A stretch of 64,000 nt of DNA from Streptomyces sp. NBC_00572. Lineage in GTDB: Bacteria; Actinomycetota; Actinomycetes; Streptomycetales; Streptomycetaceae. The notes under the pieces are model-generated. The model worked only from the letters and a program-made list of their open reading frames with translations, was not told the origin of the DNA and ran no database searches. Shown here piece by piece: positions 46,137 through 53,528 of the stretch; the first letter of the stretch is position 1; each line of letters opens with the position of its first letter. The stretch lies in the NCBI RefSeq assembly GCF_026341815.1, contig NZ_JAPENX010000001.1, forward strand, positions 5,518,001 to 5,582,000, in the 5' to 3' direction. The position numbers and the translations under genes were made by a program.

Positions 46137-46388
46137 ATGAGTCCCAAGGAGACGTCACGGACAACGGACGGGGGCAGATCCCGGTTCACCGAAGCCCTCA
46201 CCCCCGGCCGGATCGGGATGATGGCGCTCGCCGCCATCACCCTGGTCTTCATCTTCCAGAACACCCGCGAGGTCAAGATCCGGCTCCTGATCCCCGAAGT
46301 GACCATGCCGCTCTACCTGGCCCTGCTCGCCACCGCGCTCCTCGGCGCCGCCTGTGGGTTCTACGTCGCCGCCCGGAGGCAGAAGTGA
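46137..46388 (+). CDS. Small LapA-domain (DUF1049) membrane protein
   Basis: A protein of 83 residues with two hydrophobic helices (MMALAAITLVFIFQ; LYLALLATALLGAACGFYVA) separated by NTREVKIRLLIPEVTMPL. The FxxQNxxxVxxxLL pattern is that of the LapA/DUF1049 family. The proteobacterial LapA works in lipopolysaccharide assembly, which actinomycetes lack, so the role here is unknown. The N terminus is charged and cytosolic. ATG 46137 follows GAGGAGAGG. The stop overlaps the next gene by GTGA. Confidence 0.82.
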   Translation: MSPKETSRTTDGGRSRFTEALTPGRIGMMALAAITLVFIFQNTREVKIRLLIPEVTMPLYLALLATALLGAACGFYVAARRQK

Positions 46389-46732
46389 AGCGGCGCGCCG
46401 TCGTCGGGGCGGGCGCGGTCCTCGCCCTCGCGGCCATAGCCGTCACCTCGACGGAGGCCTCTGCCGCGGCCGACGACGGCGGGACCCGCCCGGTGCCCGA
46501 CTTCCTCGACCGCGGCCTGTGGCGCGTCTTCACCCGGCTGGACCCCCGTACCCGACTCGACGTCCACGACGTGAGCGGGCGGGACCGGCGGGTGATCTGG
46601 CCGCCGCGATGGCAGGTCGTCACGCAGTACCCGGCGGCGGGCACGGGCCTCGACCGCCGCACCACCGTCATGATCGGAGTCGTACGGAAGGGGGAGAGCT
46701 GCCCGCCCCGCGTGCGCACGGCGCGCCGATGA
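46385..46732 (+). CDS. Small secreted protein with a PASTA-like domain
   Basis: A protein of 115 residues: signal peptide (KRRAVVGAGAVLALAAIAV, cleavage near EASAAADD, about residue 28), then one domain reading VPDFLDRGLW...LDVHDVSGRDRR, then WQVVTQYPAAGT and TVMIGVVRKGE. The W-x-V-x-x-Q-x-P-x-x-G-T and terminal V-x-I-x-V strand fit a PASTA fold, a module that binds peptidoglycan or muropeptides in Ser/Thr kinases and penicillin-binding proteins. GTG 46385 overlaps the upstream stop (GTGA). Coupled to a small membrane protein, it may be an envelope accessory factor; the function is unproven. Confidence 0.68.
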   Translation: MKRRAVVGAGAVLALAAIAVTSTEASAAADDGGTRPVPDFLDRGLWRVFTRLDPRTRLDVHDVSGRDRRVIWPPRWQVVTQYPAAGTGLDRRTTVMIGVVRKGESCPPRVRTARR

Positions 46733-46785
46733 GCGGGCCGCTGAGCGCGCCGCACCCCCTCCGTGGCTCGCTCCTCGGTGCGGCT

Positions 46786-46791
46786 TAGCCT
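46786..46791 (+). promoter_or_regulatory. -10 element of a leaderless GNAT transcript
   Basis: TAGCCT ends 6 nt before the ATG at 46798 and there is no ribosome-binding site, so transcription should start at the start codon. Confidence 0.35.
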
Positions 46792-46797
46792 GGCCGT

Positions 46798-47385
46798 ATG
46801 CCCGACGATCTTGGCCGTTACCTCACCGCCGGGCCCCGCGTGGGCCTGCGCGCCTTCACCCTCGACGACGCCGAGGAGTTCACCGCCCGCGCCCGCGAGA
46901 GCCGGGAACTCCACCGGCCCTGGCTGTTCCCGCCGTGCACGGCCGAGGCCTACGGCGGCTACGCGTCCGCCCTCATCGAGGAACCGGCGCGCGAGGGGTT
47001 CCTGGTGTGCGAGCACGGGGACGCGGGCGGCGGGATCGCCGGCTTCCTCACCGTCAACAACATCGTCCGGGGCGCCTTCCGCAGCGGCGCCCTCGGCTAC
47101 GGCGCCTTCGCGCACGCCGCCGGGCGCGGACTGCTCACCGAGGCCCTCGGACTGCTCCTCGCGTACGCCTTCGGGCCGCTCGGACTCCACCGTCTCGAAG
47201 CGAACATCCAACCCGGCAACGCCCCCTCCCGCGCGCTCGTCCGCCGCGCGGGCTTCCGGCTGGAGGGCTTCTCGCCCGCCATGCTGCTCATCGACGGAGC
47301 CTGGCGCGACCACGAACGCTGGGCGATCACCGCCCCGGAGCCCGAAGGCGCGACGGGCGGGGGCGAGACCGCTCAGCGCTTGTAG
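46798..47385 (+). CDS. GNAT-family N-acetyltransferase (RimJ/RimL-like)
   Basis: A protein of 195 residues with the RimJ/L-type pattern: VGLRAFTLDDAEEF, HRPWLFPP (the W-x-x-x-P element after the first helix), LGYGAFAHAAGRGLLTEALG (acetyl-CoA loop with G-R-G) and LHRLEANIQPGNAPSRALVR with RAGFRLEG. This subfamily acetylates alpha-amino groups of ribosomal proteins or small amines. The transcript is probably leaderless. The 3' end overlaps the convergent DUF6204 gene by 13 bp (47373-47385). Confidence 0.88.
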   Translation: MPDDLGRYLTAGPRVGLRAFTLDDAEEFTARARESRELHRPWLFPPCTAEAYGGYASALIEEPAREGFLVCEHGDAGGGIAGFLTVNNIVRGAFRSGALGYGAFAHAAGRGLLTEALGLLLAYAFGPLGLHRLEANIQPGNAPSRALVRRAGFRLEGFSPAMLLIDGAWRDHERWAITAPEPEGATGGGETAQRL

Positions 47386-47705
47386 TTGATCTTCATGGTG
47401 TCGAGGTCGGTCACGGTCGAACGCAGCGCCTTGTACCCGTGGCCGAGCTCCCCGAGCGCGGTCTCCACCCGGTCCTCCGCGAGCGCGCCCGCCATCTCGT
47501 CCCCGTCCTCGGCGTCGGAGACGACGACCAGGCGGTACGAGAAGTGCTTCAGCGTCCGGTCGTAGGCCAGCGAGCCCTCCTCCGTGAACCGCATCGCGGT
47601 CAGCCCGTGCGCGTCCACCTCGGCGAGCAGCCGGGTGCGGCTCTCTTCCGACAGACCGTCGAACGTGCCGCGCACGATGACCCGGTAGGTGTGCTGCGTG
47701 CCCAT
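47373..47705 (-). CDS. DUF6204-type small protein
   Basis: A protein of 110 residues: MGTQHTYRVIVRGTFDGLSE, LLAEVDAHGLTAMRFTEEGS, then KHFSYRLVVVS and LRSTVTDLDTMKINYKR. Alternating strands and helices of ferredoxin-like size, no catalytic motif. It resembles the DUF6204 family common in streptomycetes, whose function is not known. ATG 47705 is preferred to the upstream GTG at 47726. It is divergent from the DUF5107 gene across 176 bp that show no clear structure. Confidence 0.75.
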   Translation of the reverse strand: MGTQHTYRVIVRGTFDGLSEESRTRLLAEVDAHGLTAMRFTEEGSLAYDRTLKHFSYRLVVVSDAEDGDEMAGALAEDRVETALGELGHGYKALRSTVTDLDTMKINYKR

Positions 47706-47881
47706 TCCTCGTACTCCCTGTGTCACGGTTCCCCGGCCGCCCGACGGCGTGCCGACCCTCCACCCTAGGGAGTGTCCTGCCGATCAGGCCGGGAATTTCC
47801 GGGGCCCCCGCCCTCGGCTTTGCCGAAGCCTGACGCGGAGAGCCCCTGGTCAGGACGGCCGTCGGCGTGTTCCATGGGGCG

Positions 47882-49900
47882 ATGACGACCGTACGACGTG
47901 CCGTACTGACGCTGCCCGCAGCCCCGTTGGGCCCGGACAACCCTCTTCCCGCCCTGCGGGCCCCCGCCGGTGCCGGGGCCCACGCGGTCGACGCGCGGAC
48001 CCTCGCGGAACTCCCGCGCGACATGGCCCGCGGCATCGGGCGGGCACCCCTGCGCAGCCTGCTGCCCGCTCCCGTCCGCGACGGCTACGGCCGCGATCGC
48101 ACCCCTGCCGACCTCGACACGATCGTGATCGAGAACGACCGGCTCCGGGTGACCGTGCTGCCCGGCCTCGGCGGCCGCGTCCACTCCCTCCACCACAAGC
48201 CCACCGGACGCGAACTCCTCTACCGCAACCCGGTGTTCCAGCCCGCCGCCTTCGCCCTCAACGGCGCCTGGTTCTCCGGCGGCATCGAGTGGAACATCGG
48301 GGCCACCGGCCACACCACCCTGTCCTGCTCGCCCCTCCACGCGGCGACCGTCCGCGCACCCGACGGCGGACCGATGCTCCGCCTCTGGGAGTGGGAACGG
48401 CTGCGCGACCTGCCCTTCCAGATAGACCTGTGGCTCCCGGAGGGCTCCGACTTCCTGTACGTCGGGGTCCGGATCCGAAACCCCCACGAGCGCCCCGCCC
48501 CCGTCTACTGGTGGTCCAACATCGCCGTCCCCGAGGACCGCCGGGTCCTCGCCCCCGCCGACACGGCCTGGCACCACGGCTACGAGCGCGGCCTGCGCCG
48601 GGTCCCCGTGGCGCGCACGGAGGACGGCATCGACCGCTCGTACCCGCTGAACAGCGCACACGCCGCCGACTGGTTCTACGATCTGCCCGAGGGGCAGCGC
48701 CGCTGGATCGCCGCTCTCGATCCGGACGGCGGTGGACTCGTCCAGACCTCCACCGATCCGCTGCGCGGTCGCAAGCTCTTCGTGTGGGGCACCGAGCGCG
48801 GCGGCCGGCGCTGGCAGGAGTGGCTGACGGAACCCGGCACCCCCGGTTACGCCGAGATTCAGGCCGGACTCGCCCGCACCCAGCTGGAACACCTGGAACT
48901 CGCGGGCGACGCGGAGTTCAGCTGGCTGGAGGCGTACGGCCCGCTCGCCGCCGATCCCGCCACGGCGCTCGGCGACGACTGGGCCGCCGCCCGCTCCGAC
49001 GTCGAGCACAAGCTGGCCGGTGTGCTGCCCCGCGCCGCCGTCGACGCGGCGTACACGGCCTGGCGGGAGAGCGCGGCAGACACCGCTCCGGACGAGGTCC
49101 TCGCGGCCGGCTCCGGCTGGGGTGCGCTCGAAGTCCTGCGCGGTGGATACGAGTTGCCCGGGACGCCGTTCCCCGAATCGACGCTCGGACCCGATCAGGA
49201 ACCCTGGCGGGAGCTGCTGCACACAGGCGTCCTGCCGGCGCCGTCAAAGTCGGCGCACGGCGCGGCACAGGGCGCTGTGCGAGGCGCGGCACCGGGCACG
49301 CCCCTGATCGCGCCGCTCGTCGCATCGCCCTGGCGGGACATGCTGGAGACCGCCCCCGCCGACCCCACCACCGAGTACCACCTCGGCATCGCCCAGTGGC
49401 ACGCCGGTGACCGCGCCCAGGCGGTACGCAGCTGGGAGCGGGGGCTCAAGGAGGCCGCCGTGCGCTGGCCGCTGCTGTACTGCCTGGCCGTCGCCGACCG
49501 GGAGGACGGGCACCCGGAGCGAGCCGCCGAGCACTTCACGGAAGCCTTCGCCGACCACGCGGGAGCAGACGGCGGACCTGAGGAGGGTGCGGGGGAGACC
49601 CTCGCCGCCGCCCTCGGCCGCGAGGCCGTCGACGCCCTCCTCGCCGTCGGCCGGCCCGACCGGGCCAGGGCCCTCTGGCAGCGGCTGCCCGAGCCGGTCC
49701 GGCAGCGCGGTGCCTTCCGGCTGCTCGACGCCCGGCTGCTGATCGCCGAGGGCCGGCCGGACGAGGCCCGTGCCGTCTTCGACGCGGGCTTCGAGGTCGC
49801 GGACCTGCGCGAGGGCGCCGAGATCCTGGGCGAGCTCTGGGCCCGGCTCACCGACGAACTCCTGCCGGACGCCTACGAGTTCAGGATGCGGCCGAGCTGA
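47882..49900 (+). CDS. DUF5107-domain protein with C-terminal TPR-like region
   Basis: A protein of 672 residues. The first 350 form a galactose-mutarotase-like beta domain (DUF5107): IVIENDRLRVTVLPGLGGRV, HKPTGRELLYRNPVFQPA, WFSGGIEWNIGATGHT, VYWWSNIAVPE and KLFVWGTERGGRRWQEWL. Conserved Trp/His residues suggest sugar binding. From about residue 475 helical TPR-like pairs follow (EYHLGIAQWHAGDRAQAVRS; LYCLAVADREDGHPERAAEH). The family is thought to act on carbohydrates; the activity is not established. There is no signal peptide. ATG 47882 has weak ribosome-binding support. Confidence 0.8.
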   Translation: MTTVRRAVLTLPAAPLGPDNPLPALRAPAGAGAHAVDARTLAELPRDMARGIGRAPLRSLLPAPVRDGYGRDRTPADLDTIVIENDRLRVTVLPGLGGRVHSLHHKPTGRELLYRNPVFQPAAFALNGAWFSGGIEWNIGATGHTTLSCSPLHAATVRAPDGGPMLRLWEWERLRDLPFQIDLWLPEGSDFLYVGVRIRNPHERPAPVYWWSNIAVPEDRRVLAPADTAWHHGYERGLRRVPVARTEDGIDRSYPLNSAHAADWFYDLPEGQRRWIAALDPDGGGLVQTSTDPLRGRKLFVWGTERGGRRWQEWLTEPGTPGYAEIQAGLARTQLEHLELAGDAEFSWLEAYGPLAADPATALGDDWAAARSDVEHKLAGVLPRAAVDAAYTAWRESAADTAPDEVLAAGSGWGALEVLRGGYELPGTPFPESTLGPDQEPWRELLHTGVLPAPSKSAHGAAQGAVRGAAPGTPLIAPLVASPWRDMLETAPADPTTEYHLGIAQWHAGDRAQAVRSWERGLKEAAVRWPLLYCLAVADREDGHPERAAEHFTEAFADHAGADGGPEEGAGETLAAALGREAVDALLAVGRPDRARALWQRLPEPVRQRGAFRLLDARLLIAEGRPDEARAVFDAGFEVADLREGAEILGELWARLTDELLPDAYEFRMRPS

Positions 49901-49992
49901 GGGTGGGGGGCGGACCGGGGGCGCGGTCGCTACCCTGGAGACCGCGAAAGCACGGTCGAGCGCGGAGACCGCGGGGGATCGGAGGTCCGGAG

Positions 49993-50220
49993 ATGGCGGC
50001 CTGGGCGACACAGGAGTGCCGGTGCGGACATCCGCGCTTCCGCCACGGGGAACCCCGGTTCTCGGGCACGTGCGGAGCGTGCCTCTGCGGATCCTTCGAG
50101 CTGCCCCCGGCTCCGGCCCTCGCGGACGAGCCGCCCCCACCCCCGGAGCGGGACCGCACCCCCCATCCGAGCTGCCCCCTCCAGGACCCGGACTGCCTCG
50201 GGTATCACGACCTGTCCTGA
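49993..50220 (+). CDS. Small cysteine-rich (zinc-ribbon-like) protein
   Basis: A protein of 75 residues. The first 35 contain CRCGHPRFRH and GTCGACLCGSF: five or more Cys plus His suitable for one zinc site. The rest is Pro/Glu-rich with a second Cys pair (SCPLQDPDC). Start ATG 49993 has GGAGG 8 nt upstream. No family is recognised; such mini-ribbons can bind nucleic acid or protein partners. The 3' end overlaps the convergent WYL regulator by 16 bp. Confidence 0.7.
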   Translation: MAAWATQECRCGHPRFRHGEPRFSGTCGACLCGSFELPPAPALADEPPPPPERDRTPHPSCPLQDPDCLGYHDLS

Positions 50221-51164
50221 GGGGCCGCGCGCAGGAAACGGGCACCCCACTCCCGGAGGTGTGCGGCGAACTCCGGCGGGCCCAGGACCTCGAACTCGGC
50301 CCCCACGTTGCCCAGCGCCTGCGTCGGCCAGTCGAGAGACGTCGAGGTCATGGTGAGCCGACAGCTGTCCCGGTCGACCGGCTCGACCGTGCCCCACCGG
50401 CCGACCGTCCGCCGCACCCGCGCCGACGGCGCGTGGACGAGGACCTCGACCGTGTAAGGCGCGGGGGCCCCGCTCGCCTCCCGGACGAAGGCCGCGGCGT
50501 CACCGGCCGGGAGCGGACGGGACAGGAAGCGGGCGCCGGTCGCCGTCGGCCCGGTCAGCCGGTCGAGGCGGAAGCTGCGCCAGTCGTGCCGGTCCAGGTC
50601 GTAGGCGACCAGGTACCAGCGCCCGCCGAGGGCGACGACGCGGTGCGGCTCGACCTCGCGCTCGGTGGCAGCGGAACCCCGGGCGGTGTAACCGAACCGC
50701 AGCCGCTCCTCGTCCCGGCACGCCTGGGCGACCGCGGTGAGCACGCCCGCCGCGACGGCCGGCCCTGCCGCGGAGGCGGAGACGGTCATCGCGCGCAGGG
50801 CGTCCACCCTGGCGCGCAGCCGGGGAGGCAGGACCCGCACCACCTTGGTGAGCGCCCGCAGGGACGCGTCCTCGATCCCCGCGATCCCGCTCTGCGCCGC
50901 GTCGCCGATGCCGACGGCGAGGGCCACCGCCTCCTCGTCGTCGAGCAGGAGCGGCGGCAGGACGGCGCCGGGCGCGAGCTGGTAGCCGCCGTCCGTGCCA
51001 CGGGCCGCGCCGACCGGGTAGCCGAGCTCGCGGAGCCGGTCGATGTCGCGGCGCAGGGTCCGCTCGGAGATTCCGAGCCGGCCGCACAGTTCCGGGCCGG
51101 GCCAGTGGCGGTGGGTCTGCAGCAGGGAGAGCAGCCGGAGGGTCCGTGAGCTGGTGTTCGCCAT
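50205..51164 (-). CDS. WYL-domain transcriptional regulator (YafY/PafC-like)
   Basis: A protein of 319 residues. The N-terminal winged helix (1-60) reads RTLRLLSLLQTHRHWPGPEL, GISERTLRRDIDRLRELGYP. The WYL domain (about 150-240) includes LRFGYTARG and the key stretch GGRWYLVAYDLDRHDWRSFR, matching the Trp-Tyr-Leu signature and downstream Arg. The C-terminal WCX extension (about 245-319) ends EFAAHLREWGARF. WYL proteins sense nucleic-acid fragments or other ligands and often respond to DNA damage. It is divergent from an oxidoreductase/AlkZ-like operon, its probable target; a TTCCGGCCGGAA palindrome lies between. Confidence 0.92.
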   Translation of the reverse strand: MANTSSRTLRLLSLLQTHRHWPGPELCGRLGISERTLRRDIDRLRELGYPVGAARGTDGGYQLAPGAVLPPLLLDDEEAVALAVGIGDAAQSGIAGIEDASLRALTKVVRVLPPRLRARVDALRAMTVSASAAGPAVAAGVLTAVAQACRDEERLRFGYTARGSAATEREVEPHRVVALGGRWYLVAYDLDRHDWRSFRLDRLTGPTATGARFLSRPLPAGDAAAFVREASGAPAPYTVEVLVHAPSARVRRTVGRWGTVEPVDRDSCRLTMTSTSLDWPTQALGNVGAEFEVLGPPEFAAHLREWGARFLRAAPQDRS

Positions 51165-51183
51165 GCCGGAATACTGCCCGGAG

Positions 51184-51195
51184 TTCCGGCCGGAA
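51184..51195. promoter_or_regulatory. Palindrome TTCCGGCCGGAA in the WYL/oxidoreductase divergent promoter
   Basis: A perfect 12-bp palindrome; CCGGAA recurs at 51166-51171 and 51201-51206, giving a cluster of like half-sites within 41 bp. Location between divergent regulator and operon makes it the best operator candidate. Confidence 0.5.
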
Positions 51196-51260
51196 AGTGA
51201 CCGGAAGTGTCCTTAGAGTCGATTTCGAAAGCCCCACCGGACCGATGTGAGGACCGAGAA

Positions 51261-52250
51261 ATGATCACCCGTGAGATCCGGCTGACCACGCAGATCACCG
51301 GCGTCCCGACACTCGACCACTTCACCGTCGCCGAGACCGAGGTGGACGGCGAGGTCCTGGTACGCACCGAGGAGGTGGGCCTGGCCGCCGCGTACCTGGA
51401 GCTGATGCGGGCCGACTGCACCCTCCCGGTGCCGGCCTGGCGGCCGGGCCGGCGGGTGGGACTGGTCACCGTCGGCACGGTCGTACGCTCCGGGAGCCCC
51501 GCGCTCGCGGTCGGCGACCTCGTCCGGACGACGGCCGGCTGGAGCGAGTACTCGGCGGGTCCGGCGTCCGCGTACGTCAAGCTCGACCGCGGCTTCTTTC
51601 CCGACCCCGGCCACCACCTCGGCCAGGGGCCGACCGCCTACTACGGGACGGCCGACGTGGCGGCCGTCGGCGAGGGCGACGTGGTGTTCGTCTCCGGCGC
51701 GGCGGGCGGGGTCGGCTCGCTGGCCGGGCAGATCGCCCGGTGCCTCGGCGCGGTGCGGGTGATCGGCAGCGCCGGAAGCCCGGCGAAGGCCGCGTACCTG
51801 GTGAACGAGCTGGGCTTCGACGCCGCGTTCGACTACCACGACGGCTCCCCGGCCGACCGGCTCCAGGAGCTGGCGCCCGAGGGCATCTCGGTGTTCTTCG
51901 ACGTCGTCGGCGGCGAGCAGTACGACGCCGCCCTGCGAGCCGCCCGGCCCGGGGCGCGCTTCGCCCTGTGCGGCTCGCTGTCGAGCCAGCTCGGCGACGC
52001 GGCGGACCGCTTCCCGCAGCCCGACCGCGCGGCGGCCGAGGCCAGGGGCGTCGAGCTGCTGCCCTTCTCCTGCCACCACACGCCCGATCAGATCGAGTCC
52101 TGGCAGAAGCACTTCCGAACGTGGCTGGGCGAGGGCCGCCTCGTCTACCCGCGGACGGTCGTCGAGGGTGGGATCGAGGACGTGCCGGGCGCGTTCCTCT
52201 CGCTGCTCCAGGGCTCCTACCGGGGCAACGTCTCGGTGCGTCTGCCGTGA
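51261..52250 (+). CDS. MDR-family NADP-dependent oxidoreductase (zinc-free)
   Basis: A protein of 329 residues: an N-terminal catalytic domain and a Rossmann domain with VFVSGAAGGVGSLAGQIARC (about 133-152) and VIGSAGSPAKAAYL. The zinc-binding Cys/His motifs of alcohol dehydrogenases are absent. The order GTAYYGL-like (TAYYGTADVAAV) then VSGAAGGVG is that of alkenal/one oxidoreductases and prostaglandin reductases (CurA-like), which reduce alpha,beta-unsaturated carbonyls with NADPH. ATG 51261 follows GAGGACC. Its stop overlaps the AlkZ-like gene by GTGA, so it could be paired with electrophile or DNA-alkylation defence. Confidence 0.88.
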   Translation: MITREIRLTTQITGVPTLDHFTVAETEVDGEVLVRTEEVGLAAAYLELMRADCTLPVPAWRPGRRVGLVTVGTVVRSGSPALAVGDLVRTTAGWSEYSAGPASAYVKLDRGFFPDPGHHLGQGPTAYYGTADVAAVGEGDVVFVSGAAGGVGSLAGQIARCLGAVRVIGSAGSPAKAAYLVNELGFDAAFDYHDGSPADRLQELAPEGISVFFDVVGGEQYDAALRAARPGARFALCGSLSSQLGDAADRFPQPDRAAAEARGVELLPFSCHHTPDQIESWQKHFRTWLGEGRLVYPRTVVEGGIEDVPGAFLSLLQGSYRGNVSVRLP

Positions 52251-53380
52251 CCACGCTCTCCCTCCGCGCCCTGAACCGGGCGCTCCTCGACCGCCAGTTC
52301 CTGCTCGCGCGCACCGACCGCACTCCCCTTGAGGTGATCGGACGCCTTGTCGCACTCCAGGCGCAGGAGCCCAACTGGCCCTACGTCGGACTGTGGAGCA
52401 GGATCCACGGCTTCACCCGGGCGGAGCTCACCGCGCTCGTCGAGGACCGGAAGGTCGTCCGGTCCACCCTGCTCCGCAGCACCCAGCACCTCGCCGCCGC
52501 CGACGACTTCCGCCGGTTGCGCCCGCTGGTGCAGCCCGTGCTCGACCGCACGGCGGGCTCGCCGTACTTCACCCGGAACCACAGCGCACGTGGCGACTCC
52601 ACCGGGCACGGCGTGGGCCTGGACCCGGCGTCCCTGGTCGCCGAGGGGCTCGACCTGCTCGGCGACGGGACGCTGCCCCGCAGGGAGCTGGCCCGCGGAC
52701 TGGCCGACCGCCACCCGGGGCACGACGGGCGGATCCTGGCCGGGGAGGTCGAACTGCGCACTCCGCTCGTCCATGACCCGGCCACCGCCGCCTGGGGTTC
52801 CTGGGGCAACCGGTCGGCGATCTCCGTCACGCCCGCCGAGGCATGGCTGGGACGGCCGATGGCGACCACGACCGAGACGGCGAAGGAACTGGTCCGCCGC
52901 CATCTGGCGGCCTTCGGCCCGGCCCGTGTGAAGGACGTCCAGGTCTGGTGCGGACTGACCCGCCTGGGTGAAGTCGTCGCGGAGATGGACGACGAACTGC
53001 GCCGCTACTCCGGCCCCGGAGGCGGGGAGCTGTTCGATCTGGCCGAAGCGGAGCTGCCCGACCCCGAGACCCCCGCCCCGGTGCGACTGCTGCCCGCCTT
53101 CGACAACATCCTGCTCGCCCACGCCGACCGGACGCGCATCATCGGCGACGAGGACCGCACCCGTGTGATGCCCGGCGGGGCGCAGGTCCGGCCCACCTTC
53201 CTGGTGGACGGCCGGGTGCACGGAACATGGTCGCTCGGCGCCGGGACGCTGCGGCTCGCCCCGTTCCGGCCGCTCCGCGCCGCGGACAGGGCGGCCCTGG
53301 AGGAGGAGGCCGGGCGACTGCTGCCGTTCGTGGGAGGCACGACGGTGGCCTACGGCGACCCGCCGCCGCCCGCGACCTGA
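52247..53380 (+). CDS. Winged-helix (HTH_42) protein, AlkZ-like DNA glycosylase candidate
   Basis: A protein of 377 residues of the HTH_42/AlkZ-YcaQ superfamily: RALNRALLDRQ and VIGRLVALQAQEPNWPYVGL at the N terminus, VRSTLLRSTQHLAAADDF, HLAAFGPARVKDVQVWCGL and LLPAFDNILLAHADR. The LQAQ stretch (residues 34-37) contains Q-A-Q, the QxQ catalytic motif of AlkZ-type glycosylases; YcaQ/AlkX proteins have QxD instead. Such enzymes excise bulky alkyl adducts or unhook interstrand crosslinks. GTG 52247 overlaps the MDR stop (GTGA). A WYL regulator opposite is consistent with a DNA-damage operon, by inference. Confidence 0.83.
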   Translation: MTTLSLRALNRALLDRQFLLARTDRTPLEVIGRLVALQAQEPNWPYVGLWSRIHGFTRAELTALVEDRKVVRSTLLRSTQHLAAADDFRRLRPLVQPVLDRTAGSPYFTRNHSARGDSTGHGVGLDPASLVAEGLDLLGDGTLPRRELARGLADRHPGHDGRILAGEVELRTPLVHDPATAAWGSWGNRSAISVTPAEAWLGRPMATTTETAKELVRRHLAAFGPARVKDVQVWCGLTRLGEVVAEMDDELRRYSGPGGGELFDLAEAELPDPETPAPVRLLPAFDNILLAHADRTRIIGDEDRTRVMPGGAQVRPTFLVDGRVHGTWSLGAGTLRLAPFRPLRAADRAALEEEAGRLLPFVGGTTVAYGDPPPPAT

Positions 53381-53528
53381 TCGCCGTGAGGTGCCGCCCG
53401 GCCGCCCCGGTCACCCCGGCATCTCCGGTTCGGAAGGGGCGCCGGACACGCACTGCGACGAGCATGGGAACAGGCACCCCTCGCGCCGACGGGCGCCCGT
53501 TCCGCACAGGAGGCAGGAGGTACGGGAA

